The position numbers were made by a program, and so were the translations under genes. Of a stretch of 64,000 nt of DNA, positions 22,461 through 44,501 are shown piece by piece; the first letter of the stretch is position 1; every line of letters begins with the position of its first letter. The stretch is from Campanula takesimana (lineage: Eukaryota; Streptophyta; Magnoliopsida; Asterales; Campanulaceae): positions 62,001 through 126,000 of the forward strand of contig JAOWBW010001926.1 in NCBI GenBank assembly GCA_026119855.1, read 5' to 3'. The notes beneath the pieces are model-generated. The model ran no database searches. It saw only the letters and a program-made list of their open reading frames with translations, and was not told where the DNA came from.

Positions 22461-24021
22461 AAATTCTCACCCCCCTTTTGGTCAAAAACCATCCCTCTAC
22501 CTAGTTATGTTTGTTAAACTTGTCTGAATTTGTCTTCTCTTGTACTAATGTTGAAACCATTTTCTGGTAAAAGTGAGATTTGGGTTTTTAAGATGGAATC
22601 ACAAATTGGTTTGTTGATGAATGTTGTGTGTTTTTAATCTTGGTGTTGTTATATTCATTTATGGTACTTAATTGATGGATTTATTAGGTTTTTGGCTATG
22701 AATATCTTCCTTCAACTTTTGAATGTTTTCGTGTTTGTGTTGATGAGTGTAAAATCTTTATGCTAAGTGTGCTCTCTAAAGTTCAATTCTCTGGCTTCTT
22801 AATGTTGTTTATAAATTGTGGAAAGTTTGGTATCCCTCCATATTTTTTATATGGTGTGTTGTGACTTTGAAAAAAAATAATGTGATGGTTTTGTTGTTGA
22901 TTCTTATGTCTTTAGCTTACGATTCCTTCCAGTGTCATGTTGAAATTAGTTTATCTGGGGAAACTGTAAATTTGTATCCAAAACATACATCTTTCACCTA
23001 CATGATTGAATGGTGAAATCTGGTCCCGTTTCAGGAAAAATATGTCTTTCTAGATGGTGTGAATTTTTTTGATGTGGACGAAGCTTTGCTTGTTGATTCA
23101 TATCTGTTTTTCGTTGATATTCTCTCTTTATGGTAACTCGAATTTTTCATAAATAGGAAGTGATTAATGGATATGAACTCAACCTCTTAGCCCGACTAGT
23201 TGGGACAATTGACCCATGCTTATGCATCTTTTCTTGTTTAAATTGGTGTTTCCATTACTAAATAGGCACATGTGATTGGTCCGTTAAAACCATCCTTTCC
23301 TTTTACTAATACTGTCAAATCTATAAAACCAAATTAACGATTACAAAAGATGTTCAAGTTGGTGGATTTGGCCTGCTCATGGTTCGTTGATTCATTTAGT
23401 AAACAACAAATAGTAAACCAAATTAATGGTTCCAAAAGATTAATGTTCAAGCTCAGTATGCTATTGCGAGCCACTTTACTATCTAAAGGTATTTTCCTGG
23501 TTGGGATTGCTCCGGAGAATTTGTGGATTATTAAGTAGGAAAACAAAAATAGTGTCTCAAAAGTAGGATTTCTCTTCATCAAGCATTAGAAAGACAAAAC
23601 ACGTGTATACCGTGCAGTATGACCTTTTTAAAAAAAAAAAAAAAAAATCAGATGGTAATTTTGAGACTGGCTTAGGTTGTTTTAAACATCAGCTTTAGCA
23701 TTGTGAAGATAAATGAGACAATGTTGTTCAACACGTCGGTTTTGTTTCACTTAGCCCCCTCATGGAACTTGACCAAGATACTCCCCGTCCCCTGCTGTAA
23801 AAGTGGGCAGTAAATTCCCCAGTAGAGAGAGGAACTTGACCAAGATGCATGTATGAAGGCATTACTTATGTTTGTTGATGCATTTTAGGGTGAGTGGATG
23901 GTTGTTGAAGGACAATCCAGGTGGAAGGAAAGCCATCCATTGTTTTGGCCTTTGGGTAGTCACTGGAAAATGAATATGGAGCGATGCTATAGACAGACAC
24001 GAAAGGTTTACAAACTCTTTC
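22461..24021. other. Intergenic, 3' flank of the DUF3511 gene
   Basis: A/T-rich sequence with no recognised gene. A duplicated GAACTTGACCAAGAT word occurs near 23765 and 23830. Confidence 0.45.
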
Positions 24022-24512
24022 CTCCCTCCGTTTCAAAATACACGACGTTTTAAGTGTTAATTTTTGTTTCAAATTACTTAACGTTTTACTAATTCCAAGG
24101 AATATTTATTCTTATATACCTAAAATAACTCTATTCATTAATTGCAAGCTATCTCTTGTGTAAGCATTTAACTGTCTAAAAAATTGAAATTTGTTCAGAG
24201 CACAAAAGTCTTTTTAATATTTATTAATTGTATTTCTTAATGTCTAAAACGACATATATTTTGAAACAAATGGGTCGCCTTAGAAGTAAAATTTTGTTTC
24301 AAAATATCTGTCGCTTTACTATTAGCAAGACAATTTCTTTTTTGTCTCAATTATAAATTATTAATGATTGTGCATCATCTCTTGTACAAACATTTACTCA
24401 CTTGGAAAATTGAATTATTTAAAGGGCAATTGAGTCTTTTCAACATGCATTCATTATATTTTTTAATAGGTGTGAAAAATCTAAAGCGACGGATATTTTA
24501 AAACGGAATGAG
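24022..24512. mobile_element. Two abutting degenerate MITEs (TTTCAAAATA ends)
   Basis: The first runs from CTCCCTCCGTTTCAAAATAC to ATATTTTGAAACAAATGGG (about 24022-24272). The second runs from TTTCAAAATATCTGTCGCTT to AAGCGACGGATATTTTAAAA (about 24298-24507). Both show inverted ends and no coding content. Confidence 0.65.
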
Positions 24513-24719
24513 TATTTCAACATTAGAGCCCACGGACCACGGTTAAACATTCAATTAATGACTATCAATTAAGATTGTGAAAAATTTCTGTTTTACACTT
24601 GCTTTAGTGTAAAACCTGTTTTCACGTCCTAGTGTAAAAACGTGTTTTCGTATCCTAATGTAAAACAAAATATGTAAAACAAGTATTACACATCTTTTAA
24701 TGTAAAACAAGTTTTTCAT

Positions 24720-24777
24720 AATACTAACTTATTAAGATTTTGTGAGCAAGATTTTATGAGCATTTTCTGCCCTTAGT
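24720..24777. mobile_element. Fragment of the CTAGGGGCAC MITE family
   Basis: TTTGTGAGCAAGATTTTATG followed by CTGCCCTTAGTATT matches the right end of the family copy at 53188-53352. Confidence 0.6.
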
Positions 24778-24834
24778 ATTAATCATCATTATGATTACAA
24801 GCACAAACTTGATACTTTTGTGAGTTCTGTCCAG

Positions 24835-25468
24835 TAGGGCTGTGCAAAAAAAAGTAGGAACCGGACCGAACCAATAGTGTTGGTTCGGTTCTGGTTCCAA
24901 AATCCTCTAGAACCAGTTAATTGGTCTGGTCCTGGTTTTTTCAAAAATATACACGGTTCTGGATCGGACCGGACCAATCATTCATATATAGTATAATATA
25001 TATTCATAATATATATAAAAGTATATATATATGTATGTATGTATTACAGTAGTACTTGTTTCTATCTCTTTGATATCTATAGTATTATATATACACAGTT
25101 GTTTTTTTGAAAGTTTCATTAATTTTATAATTTAAGCAAAAACACATGTTTGTTTTTTCCCCATATAATTAACTTCATGCTTTGCAGTTGCACCTAATAT
25201 TTCATGTGGTTTGACTTTGAATTGTTGAGAGCTGAGACCACTATGTTCAATTATTTTAGTTTTAGGCTTACGGATGTATTGTTTTGAGTGAAAAAATTTG
25301 TATATAGGTAGAACCGTAGAACCGGAACCGGATTAATAGAACCGGACCAATGACATCGGTTCTGAAAAGTATTGGTCCGGTCCTGGTTCTAAATTTTTAC
25401 AAAACCGCACTATTGGTCTGGTCCCGGTTTTGTGAAATTTAGACAAAAACCGGACCGTGAACACCCTA
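24835..25468. mobile_element. hAT-like MITE with exact 8-bp TSD
   Basis: TAGGGCTGTGCA at the left and TGAACACCCTA at the right, flanked by the perfect duplication CTGTCCAG (24827-24834, 25469-25476). The interior has ACCGGACCGAACC-type words at both ends and an A/T-rich centre with a TATATATGTATG microsatellite. No transposase. Confidence 0.9.
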
Positions 25469-25525
25469 CTGTCCAGTCCACCAAAAAATAAAAAATTATG
25501 TAGAAGCTATGAAGAAGAAATAGTC

Positions 25526-25822
25526 ACTCGGTCCCAACACAAGTAGGAAAAGTAGGACTTCTTTTCCTTTTAAGCCGTCCTAAAACAATTGAGATTGCCC
25601 AAAATGAAAATGTTTTAATATGTTTATATTCAACCAACCCCACCATTTAACCCCACTTATTCTCTTTCTTCATTTTACAACACTCAATTTATTCAACCAA
25701 CATTACTATTTACTCCTCCACTCATTCTCTCTCTCTTCATTTTCTACCACATACACACTACTTTTCTCTTATTAAATATAGTGCTCACTCTTCTAGTCCT
25801 ACTTGTGCTGGAACGGGAGGAG
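25526..25822. mobile_element. MITE with AGTAGGAC inverted ends
   Basis: CGGTCCCAACACAAGTAGG near the left end pairs with CCTACTTGTGCTGGAACGGG near the right end. Non-coding, TA-rich flank. Confidence 0.7.
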
Positions 25823-26513
25823 TATGCAACTGCAAGCATAAGGGATCACACTCAGAGCAAGCAGACCATTCCAAACATCGGAGGAGCATATATAGAAAGG
25901 ATGAAAAATAAATATGCAAAGTATATAAACTATCTTTCAAAGTGAGAACGACCATATAAGGAGGATGGGTAGACCTACCTGCAGATGCACCAATCAAGAC
26001 TATTTTCTTTTTACTTTCAAGATAATGTTAATTTGACGCACGCACGGTCACTAAAACAGCCATGGTGCGATTTAAGAAAATATGTGCAGTGCCTAAAACA
26101 CCTAAACAAGAACCTTTAGAATAAGGGAGAATGACATACAAAGATCCAAAACGCAACTTCAAGCCGCAATAGACACCACTTTCTGAGTCTCGACACAGAA
26201 ACACCTATTTCATCCATCTCAAACCAACCTTCTGTTTTCCAAAATGTTCAATTGAAAGGAAATGACTTCAAGCAGGAAAAAATAAATTACAAAGACCAAT
26301 TTACAGTTCTGGAGAGTTTAAGCCAGTAATCCCATTACCTGGGGAAATGTTAAGTATCAGTAACTCTGGTCAAACGGGTAAAAGGGAAGTGGAGTCTGAT
26401 CCGTCACAATTTGTCAATGTGTAGACAAGTCTTGGGGCTCAGGTGGGTTCCACGCCGCTTGGACTGTTACCTTTTTATTGCAACATACACAGCCCTGAAA
26501 GCGTGAAATAATA

Positions 26514-26674
26514 CTCCTCTGTCCCGGAAAGTTTATCACATTTTGACTTTTTAGGGACTTTGATCAAATACAATTTTTAAAATTTCACAAGGATCACAAT
26601 AACAATTTGTGTCAAAGTTAACATGTGTTGACAAGAAAAAGTCAAATGGGACAAACTTTCTGGGTCAGAGGAAG
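26514..26674. mobile_element. Short CTCC-type MITE downstream of the kinase gene
   Basis: CTCCTCTGTCCCGGAAAGTT pairs with AACTTTCTGGGTCAGAGGAAG, flanked by TA. It lies just beyond the 3' end of the kinase gene and may overlap its 3'UTR. Confidence 0.8.
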
Positions 26675-26816
26675 TAGTTAACTCAACTCACCAACTCCTC
26701 TTCCCCACCACCCCAGCTGTCTATAAACCTCAATATATCATCATTCACACAATTTCTTCTTGATGGGCTTGCTTGGCTTTAGTACCAAAGGGTCTACAAT
26801 ATACAGTCGAGAATAA

Positions 26817-37449
<10,633 letters not shown>

Positions 37450-37914
37450 CAACAAAAAAAACTCAAAGACAATTTCAAACCCTAATTGTACGATGCCCGA
37501 CCCAAAGAAAATGCCTAATTAGAGATCTAGGGTTTTAAAATTAGGATAATGAGAAAATCTATCTAGGTTGTTCAACAAGGTGGGAAGAACGTCACTATCT
37601 CTCTCAATTTTTAACAATCTCTTTCCTTTTTTTCTTCTCTCAGTGGAGATTTTCTTCAATTATTTTTTGGTCGGGTTTTGATCCATTTTTCTTCTTTTTT
37701 TCAGAGTTTACGCTAACAAAATCTACAAAGAGTAGACTTCGTGGGCGTTAAAGGGAGAGAGAGAGATTCGTTCCACGCGTTGGGGACACGCGTAGCCGAA
37801 AGTTGTCGAGATTTTGGATGAAACCACGGTATTACGCAACGTAGTGTCCGATTTATATGGATTAATGCAACATAGTAGCGACTTTTTACATTGTGAAACG
37901 TACTTGAGAGTGTG
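37450..37914 (-). promoter_or_regulatory. Kinase 5'UTR and promoter region
   Basis: Sequence directly upstream of the kinase ATG. It has pyrimidine-rich stretches when read in the gene direction and no ORF. No TATA box can be fixed with confidence. A group of ACGCAACGTAGT-like words starts at about 37830 and recurs beyond 38090. Confidence 0.35.
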
Positions 37915-38084
37915 TTTTGGGGGAAACTAGTTCCTCTATAAGTTATAAAAAGTCATGTTTTTAACCCTTAAACCCTAAACATGAAACCTTAAGCCCTAAA
38001 CCTGAAACCCTAAACCCTAAACCTTAAACCCTATAAAAACAGGATTTTTTATAACTTATGGAGGAACTAGTTTCCCCCAAAATT
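37915..38084. mobile_element. Foldback element, family B, with telomere-like core
   Basis: The ends TTTTGGGGGAAACTAGTTCC and GGAACTAGTTTCCCCCAAAA are perfect inverted copies, continuing into ATAAGTTATAAAAA / TTTTTTATAACTTAT. The core (about 37960-38036) is made of AACCCTAA, AACCTTAA and AACCCTGAA-like units. Confidence 0.85.
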
Positions 38085-38242
38085 TTCTCCGTACTTGAAG
38101 TAGTTGTATCAAATAATGCAAAGTTCGAACAATTTGATTTTGATAAATGTACTTGAAGTAAGTTGTATCAATTTATGCAACGTAGTAGCGGCTAAAAAGT
38201 TATTACGTTGCATTATTTGATACACAATAAGTAAGTACGTTG

Positions 38243-38379
38243 TGAGGCCAGATCTCCTGTGCCCCTCCATGTGCCCCTCCCTGTGCCTCTCTAATCTAGA
38301 CCGTTTATGTTGATATTGTAAACGGTCCAGATTAGAGGGGCACAGGGAAGGGCACATGGAGGGGCACAGGAGATCTGCT
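38243..38379. repeat. Near-perfect 130-bp foldback
   Basis: CAGATCTCCTGTGCCCCTCC at the left returns as GGAGGGGCACAGGAGATCTG at the right, and the match continues inward through CTCTCTAATCTAGACCGTTTA with only a short loop. A hairpin-forming mini-element. No target duplication identified. Confidence 0.85.
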
Positions 38380-38550
38380 CTCGTACGTTTTCTATTTTCA
38401 AAAGTAAGCACTACGTTCCATTAATTGAATATTAAGACCTGATACATTGCATAGATCGGTAATTTTTCCCGGTATCTAATAAGTGGAGTGTGAGCCAATA
38501 TTATCACTAGTCTAATCACTCTCCATTCATCCATTTCCCAAGTCACTATA

Positions 38551-38837
38551 CTCCCTTCCTCTCTTCTGTCCCTCTTTAATTTATAAAATTTGTCATTTTA
38601 GTTGTTTCACTTTAATCTACAAAGTTCTAAAAAGAAAATGTTTTAATAATTTTAAAATAATGTGACTCACTTGTCATACTCACAACAACTATCCACTTAC
38701 TATTCTCTACCCCACTTTATTTCTCTCTCTCTCGCTCAACTATTTGTACTCATAACACATCAACTTTTTTCACTTTTTCCTTAAAATAATGTGCCCGTCC
38801 AACCCAAAATTTGTAAGTTAAAGAGGGACGGAGGGAG
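38551..38837. mobile_element. CTCCCTCC MITE, subfamily A
   Basis: CTCCCTTCCTC to GGGACGGAGGGAG with TA flanks. Interior CTATTCTCTACCCCACTTTA and CATAACACATCAAC match copies at 20422 and 21630. Confidence 0.85.
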
Positions 38838-39013
38838 TATAAGCCTATTTCCAATTTACCAATTATCTAATTGTTCAAAAATAAATATTTATTTGAAAAG
38901 AAAATAAATTTCATATTCGCTTTAACACCATTTTTTCATAATTTATTATACAATTCAAAATTAAAAGTGCAAAATTAACAGAAAAATTTGGGGGAAACTA
39001 GTTAATCCATAAG

Positions 39014-40891
39014 TAGGGTTGTAAACTAAATGAGCCGAGTCAAGTCTGTCGGGTTTCGTGCAATCATGCGCAGCGGAAGAAAGACATGAATAAAACCCAA
39101 TAGCCTATATCCGCTATGAACAATAATTCATAATATGAAGATGAAATAAACTAACCCTTGTAGATCGAGATAAAACTTGGATTAGACGTTAAGAGAAACG
39201 TCCTCTACCGGTGATCCACACAACGAACAGATTTCAAAAACGCTTTCTTGAACTTGACTGCTAGGCCTTCGGATTGATAAACGATGTTGAAGAACGATTC
39301 TTCAAAGCTCCTAATGATTATTATGACTTGATGATTATGAATTATCAATCACAATAACCCAAGAATATAATGTGTATTTTCTCTCTCAAAGAAAGAGTTT
39401 GGAATTGATCAAATCAATAGTTAGTGAACAATTGCCGTCAGTCCACATTATATACAAGGGATGTCCAAAACCCTTTAGGACTTAGGTCTTCTTGTCCAAC
39501 ATGAATTGACTTAAAATAAACTGATTGCCGGGGGCGGCCGTACGGCGGCAAGCTAGCCGTGAGGCGCCTGACCAGCCGTACGATTGTCTCCATCAGTTTC
39601 CTCGTTTTTCGCTCCTTTTAATTATTTGTTCTGCGTGTGTGACCCAATAGGATTATAATAAGTTAGCAACGAGTCTGAACCAGTCAAACCTCGTAAGTCA
39701 TAAGCGAATTCTAGCAAGCCATTATGACTACCCAATTAGTATAACTTTGAGATCCAAAGTTTTCTAAATAGAACATAACACAATCTCTTTGTTTCACGAT
39801 GTCTATTGAACATAAGCCATAGTCAATGGTCAACTTACATAGTTCAATGCTTTCTCGATCCCGAACGTATTGATAATGCAAATGTCATTGATCCAATCAA
39901 TTCATTTGAGCACGGCCATGCATTTCATCAATACCATTCATCGAGTGGCCAAAGCTTGACATCTCTCTTGACGAGGAACAAATCTCATCTTGGCTTATTA
40001 CTCTTCCCTACATGATTCCGATTACGCCAATCATATTCTTTATAGCTACCCGGTTAGGGGTAACCTTTGAATATGTCAAACGTAATGTTCATCAAGTGGA
40101 AGATTGTGATAACATCAGGTCTAGATATTCCAGTGATATAACTATATGAGATTTAATTATGACATTGTGACCATGACATAAATCTCATAGGAGTCAGTCC
40201 AGTATTTTTTCTCCAACAAATACCCATAAATCTAAATGTATTGCATACACATAATCATCATATGATTATCTATTAAACTTATACTAATAATTAATCATAA
40301 TTATCAGGGACGGGGATTATTATAATAAACATGCAAAAGATATAATAACCAAACATTCAATATCTTTATTAAAGCATAAGCAAATGATAACATTAATAAT
40401 TCAAATAACGTGCCTAGAGCATACAACACCAACAGAGTCGAGCTTTGGGGTACCAAGTTCGAGCTCGTTTACAACTTATCGAGCTCGATCTTTTCTCGAG
40501 CTCAAACTCACTTGTTTGTTCAAACTCGAGTCGAATCGAGCTCGCGAGCTGTTCCGAACAACTCGACCCGATATCGAACTCGAGTTTTAACGAGTCGAGC
40601 TCGAGCTTAGGCTTTTTCTGTAAAAAAAATGTTTTCCTAACGAGCTTATCGAGTCGAGTTTGAGCTTATCGAGTCGAGTTCGAGCCGGTCGAAAACAAAA
40701 AATTAAGTTTGACGAGCTTATCGAGCCGTACTCGAGCTTTTAACGAGCTAAATGAGTCGAACACGGTCGGCTCGATAACGGAACGAACTTGAAAATCAGT
40801 TCGAATTCGAGTCGAGTCACAATTCAAGCTCACTCTAGCTCGAGCTTTCACAAGCTGTGCTCGAGTCGGCTCGAATCGTATAACAACCCTA
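39014..40891. mobile_element. hAT-like MITE with exact 8-bp TSD, itself split by a solo LTR
   Basis: TAGGGTTGTAAAC at the left and ATAACAACCCTA at the right, flanked by the perfect duplication TCCATAAG (39006-39013, 40892-40899). The interior is full of CGAGCTCGAG and GAGTCGAGC words. Removing the solo LTR leaves about 490 bp. Confidence 0.9.
39047..40434 (-). mobile_element. Solo LTR related to the Copia element at 44502-52916
   Basis: Runs from TGTCGGGTTTCGTGCAATCA to CACCAACA (1388 bp) and aligns along its length with the LTRs at 44502 and 51547, with more divergence in the CCGTACGG region. Flanks AAGTC and GAGTC agree at four of five bases. No internal domain is present, so it is a solo LTR left by recombination. 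Confidence 0.88.
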
Positions 40892-41179
40892 TCCATAAGT
40901 TACAAAAAGTCATGTTCTTAAATATACGGACTATGTGTTTTAAGGGCAAAACTCGATTAAATGTTTTAAGGTCTAAACTCGCTCTTTTATTTCTAGGTGT
41001 TTTAAAACCTAAATTTCATGTTTTAAGGCATAAACTCGTTATTTGAAGGGTGAACCTATATTAAAAATGTATTTTTTTTTTTTATATATATATATAACTT
41101 ATGGAAAAACTAGTTTCCCCAAAACCTACTCTAAAATTAAATATCAAAAACAGTTAGACATATTTGTACTAAATGTTTA

Positions 41180-41602
41180 ATGTATTAATCTCATTTGTCA
41201 CCCTAAAGGTTTACATGTTGTATCATTTCGGGTATGTGATTTCACTTTTCTCACTTTAGGGTTTGAACTTTTATTTGTATATAATTTGTGGCCTAAAAGA
41301 GTACTTATTTTGTTAGATTTTTAACAAACAAATTGCATGTGCCAAAGAATATTGATTTTTTATTTAAGAAACAATCTGAAAATATAATTTATACGTCAAA
41401 TGATAATTTCTAAAATTTTGTAAGGGTAATTGTTTTTATAAATTCTCGAGAACAATATAATTTCATCTCTCAAACCGGACAAATGGAGTAAGATAAATAT
41501 GAAAAAAGGAGAAACAATCAGGACGTCTTCCGTGAACATACCACGCTCACATGCATGCCTTATATGGAGTCTATTGTCGATTTATGAAGCTTATTATGAA
41601 TA

Positions 41603-41663
<61 letters not shown>

Positions 41664-41994
41664 TCTTAATTCCTTACTCTTTTTTCACACCTTGATTTTA
41701 CATGTCTGGTTTGAAGATGTTGTATTATTATTTTAAGAATTTATGAAATGTGATTATTTGTATGATATTCTGAAATTAATTATTAACATGTAAAACTATA
41801 TTCAAAGTGTCTCTTAATTAATAAATAGACTTTCATTGGCATATGCAGATTTCCCGTTAAAAACTTGAGATTTTTTTTTTAGGCTTCAAATTGATACAAA
41901 AGTGAAAGTTCGGGCCTCAAAGTGAGAAAAATGAATCACAAACTCCTAAGTGATACATCAAGTTAACTTTGAGGTAGTAAAATGAGATTAACCC
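41180..41994. mobile_element. Degenerate MULE-like element with about 110-bp inverted repeats
   Basis: TTAATCTCATTTGTCACCCT at the left is an inverted, diverged copy of the right end AGGTAGTAAAATGAGATTAA. The homology runs about 110 bp (GTATCA, TTTCTCACTTT, CGAACTT blocks). The right end finishes in CCC like other MULEs here. No target duplication could be matched. An (AT)n microsatellite lies at about 41605-41660 inside it. Confidence 0.65.
41605..41660. repeat. (AT)n microsatellite
   Basis: Pure AT dinucleotide run of more than 25 units. Confidence 0.97.
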
Positions 41995-41995
41995 A

Positions 41996-43345
41996 GTGTG
42001 TAAAAATTTTCAAAATGATTGTTAACTGAAGATGTGTTTGAAATTTATTACAATATACGGAAAAAAAATTAACAGGAAATATGAAGGAGACACACACAAG
42101 AACACACTATTAGTAACTCAATTCGTTAAAATAGCTATGTCAACAGGTCAGGATTTTGTACATACAATATATATGCGGTGTTACACTCATAGCACATGAG
42201 CTCCCACAAGTGTGTCTCTCTATTTTGTTCACAAACACAATTATGGTTGGGTGGCTGCTGGATCGCACAAATGATCATACAAGTTACACCCGTTACATGA
42301 GGTTTGTATAAATGATGGAGCAAAACATTAATCCTTAGAGGAATTTTTAGGATTTTGGGTTGTCGTACTGTGGCCCAGGTCATCATATTGTGATTAATTC
42401 TCATCTTGGGTCGTCGTGCAATGCCCTCACCTACGAGCATGTTCTTCAGCGTTCATCACACCGTGGCCTCCTACATGGGATCGCTACCCCCAGATCTTGT
42501 CCCTTCGTGTAGTCTCATTTTTCATGGCGGTTGGTTTCAAACCCCAACCATCTACTACTTGGATACGGTTTTCCTCTCCACTTCAGTTGTTTACTGGCCT
42601 TAACAGCATGGCGCCTCTTCCTCAAGTACCATAAGAATTTGAAGCGAAGTGTAGCTCCAACCTCTCTGATGGATTTTATATACATCAAATCTTTACCGTG
42701 TATAAGATTATTCTCTACAATCCCCCACTGGTATTTTCTTCCAAGCATATGAACCTCAGAATGTATCATTACTTACAAGGTTTATTTATGTCTTTATAGT
42801 TCACATAAAAGTGAAATTGTACACTCGAAGCATGATTATCCACTCCTAACAATAAAAAAATATCAAGATTACGATTGAAGATTCATCTAATTATTGAATT
42901 TAATTCTAGAACATTTTATATTCAAGTTAGTGGTGCTAAGAAATTGACTGGAAAGCAAAAAAGAAGAATGTGAAAAACAAAATCTAGGTAATATAGTTCG
43001 TTGCTCTGCATATTTGTTTCATCTTCAATTTTTAATTTTTGAAAGTAGCGTAATAGAGAATTGTCCAACTTTCTTCATCTATTTTTAGATTTGCTAAGTA
43101 AACAGTGAAGGAATTGGTTTGAAAAAGAAAAACTATAAAATAAAGTGAAGAATAGTGAGTTGTTAATATTTCCATAAAGGATAACAAAGCCACAAGAAAA
43201 AAGGAGCCAAAAGAAGAAAGAAAGAACATCTTTTTAGTCCAGCGTTCCATACTTATCCATCACTCCAAGTTGTAGTGGTAAAAAATGTTGAATCAATTTG
43301 AAAATGCTGATCATTAAAACTAAGTATTGATTCACAAAATTAGTA
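41996..43345. other. Spacer with a possible LTR remnant
   Basis: At about 42710-42735 CTACAATCCCCCACTGG looks like an LTR end plus polypurine tract on the minus strand, so about 42085-42720 may be an old LTR. No second copy is present to confirm this. No gene recognised. Confidence 0.3.
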
Positions 43346-44035
43346 AGGGTAAATTTTAATTTAGGTACCTATAGTTTACAAATTGTTGCAATCTGACAAT
43401 CAATATTTTTATTTGTGCAACCTCTTTTCCTACATTGACATTCCGTTGCAATCCAATGTAAAAATGGATGAAAACCTAACTGCCATTAAAAAAACAAAAA
43501 AAACATGTCACGTGTCTCGCACGTGACTTTAAAGAGGCAAAATAAATTTTCACACGTCCTAAATACGAATAACCGCCACCCCGTTATCAACGATCCTAGC
43601 ATAATTCTATTTAGAAAACTCAAATGAAAAACCCTTCGCTTATTCTTCCTTCGAATCCGCTCTGCCCTCACCTCCGAGGCCACAATTCCCCACCCCACCT
43701 TCACCACCATCATAGCCCTTCCCTCTCCCTCTTCCTGTCTCTCTATCATCTCTTGCCCCACAATGTACCATTTGTCCTTACCCCTCCTCCGCACACAATA
43801 AAAAGTCCACCATGCTATCTCATTAAACCCCAAACTATAAATCTGAAAATTCTAAAAACCTTTGAAATGAGTATGTAACAACCCACCAATCAAATTCCAT
43901 TCATTATCAAACCTTCCAACTTCTCCAACAATGTTATTTTATCGAATTCACTACTCAAAATGGCATTATCATGGATGAAAGAGAAGAAATAAAGAGCAAT
44001 AACAAATAACTTCAAGGGTTTATGAAGGCAACACA
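43346..44035. other. Spacer with a possible single MULE end
   Basis: GGTAAATTTTAATTTAGGTA at 43347, followed by CACGTG words near 43510 and a CT-rich leader-like stretch (43630-43770), resembles the left half of the MULEs at 18190 and 55284. No right end was found. Confidence 0.3.
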
Positions 44036-44440
44036 TTAATTTTTTTGACAAGCTAGTTACATTTTATTCATTCAAGGCAATTTCCACCGTGTTACAAACT
44101 CCTATTAAGTCTATTACAGATTTATTGCCTAGTCTAATACGATTCTTTATTGGAGTTTCACCACGTCAGAACCTATTACATCGAATGAAACTGCATCTTC
44201 AGAAATCTCTCATAGACGTCCCGTGCAATCTGGTGGTCTCTTCCCATAGATGTCCTGCGCCATTTGGTAGTCCTCTTGTCATAGACGTCCCACGCTATCT
44301 GAATGATCACCTGCAAAAGCCCCCAGCTGCCCTTAGAGGGGCAATTGACAAAGGTTCTCTACTTTGCTCCCGGAGGGAATCGAACCTGCGACCTCCAACT
44401 AAGTGGAAGCCTTACTCACACACCCGGATACCATTGGTAC
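44036..44440 (-). mobile_element. tRNA-derived SINE-like element
   Basis: On the minus strand a tRNA-like head reads GGTACCAATGGTATCCGGGT, then AGTAAGGCTTCC, then a perfect B box GGTTCGATTCC (44376-44386). A roughly 300-bp unrelated body follows and ends near the AAAAAAATTAATG tail. The anticodon arm does not fold as a proper tRNA, so I call it a SINE, not a tRNA gene. Confidence 0.6.
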
Positions 44441-44501
44441 GACACATTATTGGATAACCCTTTACAAGGCCAGTAAATTTCAAGAGAACGGAGACCGTTA
44501 T

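Larger units (their letters stand above)
38987..41124. mobile_element. Foldback element, family B, split by a nested hAT-like MITE
   Basis: The left end TTTGGGGGAAACTAGTTAAT and right end AAAACTAGTTTCCCCAAAA match the family at 37915. Its own sequence resumes at 40892 (TCCATAAGTTACAAAAAGTC), exactly after the inserted MITE. Confidence 0.85.

Noticed and set aside
37960..38036. True chromosome end
   Set aside because: Only a short degenerate telomere-like stretch inside a foldback element, with genes on both sides.
42403..42770. Several overlapping open frames on both strands
   Set aside because: No recognisable motif or splice context; possibly part of an old LTR.
44341..44440. Possible tRNA gene on the minus strand
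   Set aside because: It has a B box but no proper cloverleaf, and continues into a SINE body.
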